Source: Limnomonas spitsbergensis (taxonomy: Eukaryota > Chlorophyta > Chlorophyceae > Chlamydomonadales). Taken from it: DNA of 64,000 nt. A model generated the notes under the pieces. The model did no database searches. It was not told the origin of the DNA and worked only from the letters and a program-made list of their open reading frames with translations. Numbering within the stretch: the first letter of the stretch is position 1; every line of letters begins with the position of its first letter. The translations under genes and the position numbers were made by a program. The stretch lies in assembly GCA_037349105.1 (NCBI GenBank), contig JAYJMM010000041.1, positions 2,232,001 through 2,296,000 of the forward strand, given 5' to 3'. Positions 55,725 to 64,000 of this stretch are shown here, one piece after another.

Positions 55725-58325
55725 GTGTGGGGGGGTGGTATGGGGGTCAGAGATGTAAGCTTTAGCCCTGGTGGTCATGTCCATGGATACTTTGGGTGGG
55801 CAGGCGGGTAGATGTGGGCGGGCTGGAAGGCTTGAGGCGGGGGATGTCGGGGTTATGTTTCGGAAGCCTACGGTGAGTAGTGGGGGCAGATTTGGGCAGG
55901 GACAGGGAGGTGTGAGTTGGGATGAAGCAGGGTGAAATAGGCTGAAAGGGGCCAAAGCTGAGGAGGGGACCAAGGAGATTAGGAAGGCATGCAGGTTGAA
56001 AGATGCTGCTTGATCATGTCTCCTTTCGGTTGTACTCTCCCACCCCTTTGCGTGGTCAATGTGGTCAATGTGATTTCACGCTCCGGGCAAAACCTAACCC
56101 TGTACCTAAGAAGACCACCATATGAGTAATAGTAGGACTGTTCAAGCAGCCTGAACCCAAGAAGATAACCAGAAAAGTAGCAGCATTGTGCAGGTAGCCT
56201 GATGTGCTGCTGCCGCCGCGGTGTGAGGGGAGTGAGGCTATTGTACGAGGGGCAGAAGGGCAGCTTGCCTCTGGTGTCAAGGGTTACCCTACAAACCGTA
56301 AACCCTGTACATGTGAAACCTTAATCCTGTGCACAGGTGTTGTCGATTCAAATCGGGATCGATTCCTGATTCATGTCCCAGTCATATGTTGGATTCAAAC
56401 CACGTGAGCCGGTATGAGGCCGTCCCTGGTGGATAGCCAGGACACCAATGAAGCTCAAGATGACGGAGTGGCGGCCAGTCCCAACACCAATCAGCGCTGG
56501 GCGGCGATGTCTTTGATTGCATGTTGTTCAGCCTCTGCCCATTATTTTACGCACATCATCATGTGTTCAACAATCTGTGTGTATGATGCCGCCGCGCCAC
56601 CGGTTGCCACAATGTGCTGTGTGTATAAAACGCCTGATGGCAATGCGTCAATGCGGACTGACAGTATTTAATTTTTACTGTGAGCAAGGCCCACTCATAT
56701 TGGTAGGTGTAACTAGGGGGTGGAACGTCATTGACCCCTACTACATCATGACTGCTCAAGCGGGTCACAAAACAAGATTCATTTCACAGCTTCAAAGATT
56801 AGCAACAAAAGCTCAGATTCCCCAAAGGACGGAAATTAAACGACCTTGCATTATCGCATCCATTCACAACACGCATATCTTCAATCAAAAGTACCATCAA
56901 CGGACACTTTGGAACTTTATGAGGAGAGGGAGGGATGGCCGGTGGTACCAAAAGTCATCAGCTTCATCTTCAAATACACAGAATATATACCATTTTAGTA
57001 CTTAGACAAATGCAAGGGTTCTGAAACCGTGTCATTATTATTTGTGCGCTTGGATTTACAGAACGCAGTCCTTTGACAGCAGGATCCACCAACCCTAAAC
57101 CCTAAACCCACCAAGGTTTTGATACAAGATGTATGGCAACAACGATTGAGTCATACGGATCATGGATGCTCCTAGAGGACGAGGATGAGGCCATGAAACG
57201 GTACGCAAATGGAGTGTGGGGCAAACTTAATGAAGCGGATTCTGCATATGTGTTCTGGAAGAAATTTGGTTGTTTATCTTTCAGTGTTTGATGAAAAGAG
57301 AGAATCATCTCAAAACTCTGCCAAAATTCCTGTCTCCCCCCTAACTCTCTAGGCGGTGCTCAATCGAAATCTTTTGCACCCACGTCATGTTTTATGCCTT
57401 GGCTGGGGCTTATCTTCTGCACTATGGGTTTATTTCCACGCCACTGTCGTGGTTGTGTGCTAGTTGCTTGCCCAGGGGGGTCACTGGTTTTCGCTTTCTG
57501 TCCTAGTGTATCAAGTGCCTGTACCGGTTTACGGGCACATGTCCCATGCATCAATTGTGATGCTCTGTTGGACTGTAAAAACTTCACATCCAGGGCAGCT
57601 CGTAACCTGGGAACGATGCAAAGCGGAAAACAGGCAGCACTTAAAATGAGCGAGAATGAAACATGTCCACAAGCATGCAAGGCAGCTTGCGACCTTAACA
57701 AATGAGCAAAGGAAACTAATTCAAAAGGGAGGCAGCTTGACCTGTGTAAAACGCAAGCAAGGAAGCATGCAGAAGTTTTTCAGAGGGAGGCAGCTCGCAG
57801 TAAAGAAAAAGTAAGAGTGCGATTAATGGGCGTAAATAAAAGATTGTGGAAATAATAGAAGATTGGGGGCGGGGTGGAGGAAGGGAAATGATGAACGACA
57901 GCAAGAAGGTAAAACATCAAGGCATAATTAATACAGTAATTAATAAAAGAGAATTCATTAACAGGTAAAGATCATGATGCGGAAATAAAGAGAAGTAGGC
58001 AGCTTGCATCTTGAAACAAAGTACAAAGCAACAAACAGGCTGAGCCTTCGTAATAAATCAGAATAACCTCACAATTCAACACTCAGTCATAAACCCTACA
58101 TGAATGCAGCTCTGAACCCCATGTGACTGCAAATCTAACCCCCCCCCCCCCTACCTAGAGTGTATCACCGACCCCGGCCTAAATGCAGCTTGATTTATAT
58201 TTTGCTGTGCGGCAGAGCATTTGGATTGGTGCTTCTGAGATAGGAGGTCGCAAAACAGTCCAAGCACTGCCTAACGCAGCTCACACTCCCCCTACCTGAA
58301 TGCAGCTCTGTCAGCAGGTACACAG

Positions 58326-59125
58326 CCGCGGCAATGTCTCCACAATATGATGCAGTCCAGCCTGCTTCAGCACTTGCGCCGGGCTGCGGGGCTACCCGCA
58401 TCAGCCGCCAGCTAGGGCGTCCTGAGAGAGCTGCAGATCCAGCCATTACAGTGAGACTGGTGGACCCATATCCTCCGCTTCTACAATGCAGCGGTGACAC
58501 CGGCAGCACAGCAAGACAGCCCTCTAATGACTGAGGCCATGGCAGCAGATATATAACTGGCAGCCAGCCAGGGCAATGGAGGATGCACCTGGTGCTTTGA
58601 TCTGTTGGTTGCACTGGACGAGCTGGAGCGAGGGGCAGCCACCCCCACATTGCGCGAGTCAGCAGCTCACCTGCAGCACTTATCCGTCACAGAGGTGTGG
58701 CTCTCATTGACGCAGCTAACGAGCAGGCGCAGCTGGACGCAAGCGGCGGGGGGGACCCCCAGGATCCTACCACTGAGCACAGGTCTGCGGCGACCTATCG
58801 CGCCTGGTTTCAGCCTACAGCGGGCGCCGTGCTTGCGCAAACCAAGAGCCGCACCAGCAGTAGAGAATGTGCTTGCGTGCGCACAAACTTGAGGTTGCGG
58901 CCCGGCGCAGTGAGCACGGCGGACACTAAAGGGCGGCGCAGCGGTTAGCAACATGCCACACGCTGCTGCCAACGGTGCTGGGTCAACAGGGGAGTTGGCG
59001 AGCATATGGAGGATGCGCCACATGCTTGCTTCCAATGCCCCAGTGTGCAAGATCAGCCAAATAGTTAGACGCCAACGCGGCCGAGCCTTTTGAGCAGGGC
59101 CCAACGGTGTAACGTCATTGACATG
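58326..59125 (+). mobile_element. LINE-B C-terminal region, U3 copy
   Basis: Copy of 10638-11437 with the same lesions; its left half is at 51332-51442 on the minus strand. One change (CGTCTTGAGAGA to CGTCCTGAGAGA near 58420) agrees with U2' and not U1. Confidence 0.72.
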
Positions 59126-59328
59126 AACGAGGATGTCGTTTACCAGTTGTTGACTAAGCAACATAGGCTAGGGGGGCGATGTCTGCATCCACACAACCAC
59201 CCTCTATTGGATCACGACCCATAGGGACCCTCGGAGAACAATAAATCAATCCGGGCGTATTCGTTTTAGTGTCCACACATTCATGGAAACATGCCATTAA
59301 GGCATCCACACTTCCACCCAGAAGCCTA

Positions 59329-61468
59329 AGGCGGCAGTGCAGCCCTCGTTCCGGTACCCAAGCCAAAGGGCAGTCCTGCAATCAAAGACGATTATAGGGG
59401 TATTGCCGTCGGAACTGCCCTATCCAAATTATATTCCCTCGTCTTATTGCAACGTCTTGATGCTTGGGCAGAAAGTCAGGGTTTCAGAGCCGATGGCCAG
59501 GCAGGTTTTCGGCATGGACGGGGAACACCTGATAATGCTTTCATTCTAAACCACATTATTGAAAAATACCATTCGGAGAAAAAAACGACTTTCGCTGCTT
59601 TCATTGATTTTAGGAAGGCATATGACTGCATTGACAGAGATTTATTGTGGCGGAGTTTACAGAGCATGGGTGTGCACGGCCGGATTTTTGAAAGTTTGAA
59701 GGAGATGTATCAGGATGTAAAAATCCGTGTACGGGTTGGTGGTAAACTGGGAGATAGTTTCTCCTCCTTTATGGGTGTTAAACAAGGAGACCCGCTGTCC
59801 CCTCTATTGTTTGGCCTGTTTATCGACCGTTTCGAGAAGTTTGTTCTCAAGTGAGTGCCCTGATATTGGCGCCCGTCTTTCACATGCTTTGGTCAGAGTT
59901 TTACTTTATGCTGATGATCTGGTGTTATTCGCTGAATCGCCGGATGATCTGCAAAAACTTCTTGATGCTCTCCATATTTTTTGTCGCCACAATGCCTTGA
60001 CAGTCAATATAAAGAAATCTGAAGCAGTTGTTTTTAACCAGAAATATTGCAGTCATTTGGCATCTCTGTCTTATGACGGAAGCGTTCTTGATATGAAGCC
60101 CTTTTTCATCTACTTGGGTATGTTATTTGATGAGGCAGAGGGTATGAAGGGAGCAGGTAGACGTTGTGTCAACAAAGGGAGGGCAGCTTTGTATGCCATG
60201 GTCCGGAGATGTCATGAGCTTGACATACACAATGTTCACATCAAATGTCATATTTTTGACTCTTTAGTGAAGCCTATTCTGTTTTATGGGTGTGAAATTT
60301 GGGGACCAGGTCTCCTTGCGAAAGGAGTCGGCTTGACAGATACTGGTTTCTCTAGAGATTTGGAGGTAATTCACAAGGGTTTCCTTAGGCAGTGTCTGGG
60401 TCTTCGCAAGTCTGTGGCCGAGTATGTTCTCATGAGTGAATTGCACCGTGAACCCCTTATCTTAAGTCTTTTTCAGCAGACCCTGAGTTTTTGGAATAGA
60501 ATTAATCTGAGGCCTGACAATGACCTTTTGAAAATGGCTATGCAGGAAAGTTGTGATTCGGCGAAGGCTGGCACTTCACTTTGTTGGGCTGGTTTTCTGT
60601 CTACGATATTGATGACTCTGGGTATTGATTTATTGACTGCATCAGCCAATACCTCTTTGGATATTGAGGTCATTGTGAATTCAGCTAGGGATCAGTGGCT
60701 TTCCAAAATTTCCAAGGACATGCCACGTACGACCCTGTCAGTACGTGCTACTCCTCACTCAGAACGCTCGGGGTTCAAATTGTTTACGTTCTCTAAGTGG
60801 TTCCAAATTAAGCGTGATGTGCACGAGACTTTCTGATACAATTTGAGTAAGCCTAATACTATTTTTGCTGTAGCCCGGTATCGGATGGGGTCGCATTGGC
60901 TGAATGTTGAGACGGGGCGCTTTGAGAAACCCTGTGTGCCTCGTAGCGAGAGGATTTGTAGATGTTGCAATCTTAAACGTCGGGAGGATGAGCTTCACAT
61001 GATTTACTGCCCGTTCTATACAGACCTTCGTTTTCAGTTTAACCTTACTTTCCATAATTTCCTAGAGGATGAGGATGAGGCCATGAAGCGGTACGCAAAT
61101 GGAGTGTGGGGCAAACTAAATGCAGCGGATTCTGCATATGTGTTCTGGAAGAAATTTGGTTGTTTTATTTTTCAGTGTATGATGAAAAGAGAGAATCATC
61201 TCAAAACTCTGCCAAAATTCTTGTCTCCCCCCTAACTCTCTAGGCGGTGCTCAATCGAACTCTTTTGCACCCACGTCATGTTTTATGGCTGGGGCTTATC
61301 TTCTGCACTATGGGGTTCATTCCCACGCCACTGTCGTGGTTGTGTGCTAGTTGCTTGCCCAGGGGGGTCACTGGTTTTCGCTTTCTGTCCTAGTGTATCA
61401 AGTGTCTGTACCAGTTTACGGGCACATGTCCCATGCATCAAGTGTGATGCTCTGTTGGACTGTAAAAA
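59329..61468 (+). mobile_element. LINE-A non-LTR retrotransposon, U3 copy
   Basis: Shares both U1 lesions (frameshift near 59843 and TGA at 60834-60836). It also shares a few bases with U2' against U1 (GRIFESL for GWILESL; NRIN for NIIN), so U1 carries private changes there. The reverse transcriptase and CCHC-type end are otherwise the same. It is non-autonomous. Confidence 0.92.
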
Positions 61469-62698
61469 CTTCACAAAAACTTCACAGCCCAGGGGAGGTT
61501 TGCACTGTCCCCCGGGTGCAAGCATGAATGGTGTTGGGGGTGCGCCCCAATCGCGCCCCTCCAGTTCATGCTTACCTTTTATCAGCTGACGACGAGGGCC
61601 ACATGCGCACCATGGCTGTTTTTCCGTGTTTGCGTTCCAGCTTTTTAAGGGTTGGGCGGCCAGCCTCATTCTTAGTCTAGTCCAAGGAAATAGGTATGAC
61701 ATACCGGTACCTGATCCATGCTTTGGCACAAGAGCTAGACCTGCTATTTCAACAAACCACAATCCTACTTCAACCACCCAGTCCCATGCGCAGGGAACCC
61801 TCATATTCTTGGACCCGCCATTGTGTGAGCACCAGATGTGAACATGCCTCAATCCCTCTTGGCTTTTGACTGACCTTTTTTCCAGCCTTTCGTCTGCCCC
61901 TTGACTTTATTTTCTACCTAAGCCTAATTTTTTAAGTTTGTTCACCCAACCAATTAGTTGGACGCCTGCGGCCGAGCCTTTTTGAGCCGAGCCCTGAGGT
62001 GTAACGTCATTAACCTAGAGCCGCCACTGTGTGAACACCGGGTGAGAATTATTATTCACTAGAACCGGTTTGACTCGCCTCATACTTTATTTTGTTTGAG
62101 GGTGCGCAGAGTTGATACATGATGAAATATTTGGATTTCGACGGATTTACCTTCCCAACCGAGTCCACACCCCTGCCGCGCTGAACATCACTAGCAACGA
62201 AGTCCCCAATCACAAGCAGCCCAACAAACGGCCACCAAATCGGTCCCCAACACCATCAGCCGGGGGACCTCGGGAGGATCTCAGCCTCCGCTCCGCCCCC
62301 CCCCGTCGAAGTTCGCCCCCCTCCGGCCACGCCCATCCCCGGCCGACGTATCTTATTGACATCAGGGGTGCTGTATGACACCTCTGCCGGGCACTTTTCA
62401 ACTCTTGGTGTGCAGCCTGGTGATAAGGTAATTTACAATGGTTAAACTTCCAGCTTCCTTTTTTTATATACAAATGCATCACACATGTGAGTGAAGTCAA
62501 TGACATAACACCTTATGGGCCCTGCTAAAAAGGCTCGGCCGCGTGGGCGCGCAACTGTCCCGTTGGGAAAAAAGAAAAGGAACGAAGGGGAAGAGGGAAA
62601 TGAGTGATTTCAGTGAGTACGAGAAGTAACACGTCGAGTACCACAATCCTGAGATGCGTGAACACGTTCTTTCACAACAAGGAAAACTACGTGTCCAC

Positions 62699-63337
62699 TC
62701 ACGGCACATCTCTGGGAGCGGGGAGCGGGGCAACTTGATTTGCAAACCATCTTAAGTTGCGTCCCACGAAAAAATTGTGGGTCACCCCCGTGCCATACCA
62801 GCACATGGCCTGGAAAAACTGGAGTGATGCAAAATATGGCACTTTGAGATCTTTCCAAGCATCCCGGAATTCCGTCCGGTAAACGGCTGCTACACCCGAA
62901 GAAATCAAGAAATAGCTTTGATACCATGGCGTGAAGATAGCCATGACAACTGATGCAGCAACAAAGTTGTGCCCCAAAGCGAATCCCACGACCCACTGCC
63001 AACCAACGTGGCCGCCCAGAAACCAAAGGAAGTGCACAAATCCCAAAATGAAGTAGGTGATCGGGAATGACCAAAGAACAGCGGTACAAAAAACACAAAA
63101 AGCTGATATGCAGCCGTACCAAAGGCCAGTGGATTTCCACCAAGGGATGGAACCGGCTGGCGCATCTGGCTCAGGTGGCGACGGCAGCGAAGGTGGTGAC
63201 GGTAGCGATGGTGGCAGGGACGTAGAGGTTGGCAATTTCGCCAAGATGATAAGTATGATTGAGAAAGCTACCAGCAGTGCCAACGCTACCCACGCCAGTC
63301 AAGAGATCTTTTTGGCCAGTGTTGGCCGCTCGGTAAC
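62699..63337 (-). CDS. Last exon of the repeat-helix gene, U3 copy
   Basis: Copy of 15843-15205 with the TGA at 63301-63299 and an open frame for 199 further codons. The acceptor ACTAATGCAG precedes 63337. The upstream exons would lie beyond the window end. Confidence 0.58.
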
Positions 63338-64000
63338 CTGCATTAGTAGAGATGCATGGTTAGGTGTAGAGACCTTAGCTAACATGACTCTCGTTAGCGC
63401 AACATGTCTCATGTGTCAAGTGACATGTGTCATAAGTCAAGTGAAGCAATTTCATCTGGCCTTTTCAAATGTCCATTGAATGCACCATCCCGGTGGCCTT
63501 CCCTACAATCCAGGGGCGAAAACGCGCCCTGTGGTCAGCATATTATAAATAATATTCACATCAAAATTTGCCCACAGTTCATAACGGATGATTTGGTGTA
63601 AGAAATTATCTCACTCCGAATGACCTCCAAAAGGTCATAGAAACGAAGAGGGCACATAATGGATTGTGTGCGATTTTTAATGACACTTAAGTATTTGTAT
63701 TCATCCGAAAAAATGATTACCGTACCGTCACTCTTATTTGGTGTCACTTACATTACGGACGCCGTCAGCAGAGGATATGCCCCTATTTTTGAAAGGTCTT
63801 TGGCGACAACCTGAGGAGTCATTACTCCTTTCCTTACAGGCCGCGGCTTCTGCTGTCGAGCATCGTCGCTACATGCCTGACTCAGTATCACATTTCATAT
63901 ACTGTGTGTCATATTTCATAGACTGCTTCTCCTCGGTCATCTCGTGGTAATTTATTTTTCTCTTTTCTTTTCATACTTCGGCAGATGTTCGTTGTACTTA

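Larger units (their letters stand above)
47694..64000. repeat. Duplication unit U3, cut by window end
   Basis: Near-identical copy of 1-16506, including gene fragments, retroelement lesions and minisatellites. It lacks the insertion of about 200 bp at 13779-13978 of U1. Small differences include poly-C lengths, a 3-bp difference near 53813 (TAA absent), and isolated substitutions such as those near 49724-49736. It follows U2' without a gap in homology. If the duplication is real, the sequence past 64000 should continue like 16507 onward. Confidence 0.93.

Overview
This is eukaryotic nuclear DNA. GT-AG introns interrupt the convincing reading frames, dead non-LTR retrotransposons and minisatellites are abundant, and a short CCCTAAA-type (plant and green-algal) telomere-like tract lies at 9405-9423. 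I see no rRNA, tRNA, CRISPR or bacterial-style operon. Coding style, dense C-rich minisatellites and the retroelements suggest a volvocalean or other chlorophycean green alga (Haematococcus-like is a guess). The organism is an inference.

The dominant feature is nested segmental duplication. Unit U1 (1-19489) is followed by a rearranged unit U2' (19490-47693), then by U3 (47694-64000), which repeats 1-16506 almost base for base. The higher-order period is therefore 47693 bp, assuming no assembly error. U2' starts with about 590 bp of the unit and then has 5.8 kb of largely private sequence (20084-25913). Next come two inverted pieces of the unit (25914-27829 matching 8000-6081, and about 37170-39551 matching 6018-3640), separated by 9.3 kb found nowhere else here. 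It then runs forward again from 39558 (matching 10637) to its end.

Four kinds of gene-like content can be supported. (1) A minus-strand, five-exon, phase-consistent gene with a 9-residue repeat helix lies in U1 (18211-15205) and U2' (46415-43929); only its last exon lies in U3. (2) A plus-strand gene fragment of unknown family lies at 6271-8037, with copies in U2' (inverted, cut) and U3. (3) An F-box/leucine-rich-repeat gene (31743-35558) occurs only in U2'; its array of about 41 near-identical 69-bp units carries five nonsense codons and two frameshifts. (4) Two paralogous first exons resemble the ubiquitin-like header of Crinkler-type proteins (944-1163 and 20424-20631).

Mobile DNA makes up most of the rest. 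LINE-A has the reverse transcriptase YADD motif and a CCHC-type C-terminus, in three copies broken by different lesions. LINE-B survives as rearranged C-terminal pieces. A tail motif of about 50 bp is scattered at about 18 sites on both strands. One inversion breakpoint falls inside LINE-B: the frame is split in U1 and U3 but joined in U2', so the U2' arrangement is ancestral at that point.

There is no sign of a coordinated pathway. The window reads as a rapidly rearranging, repeat-driven region with a few decaying or duplicated genes.
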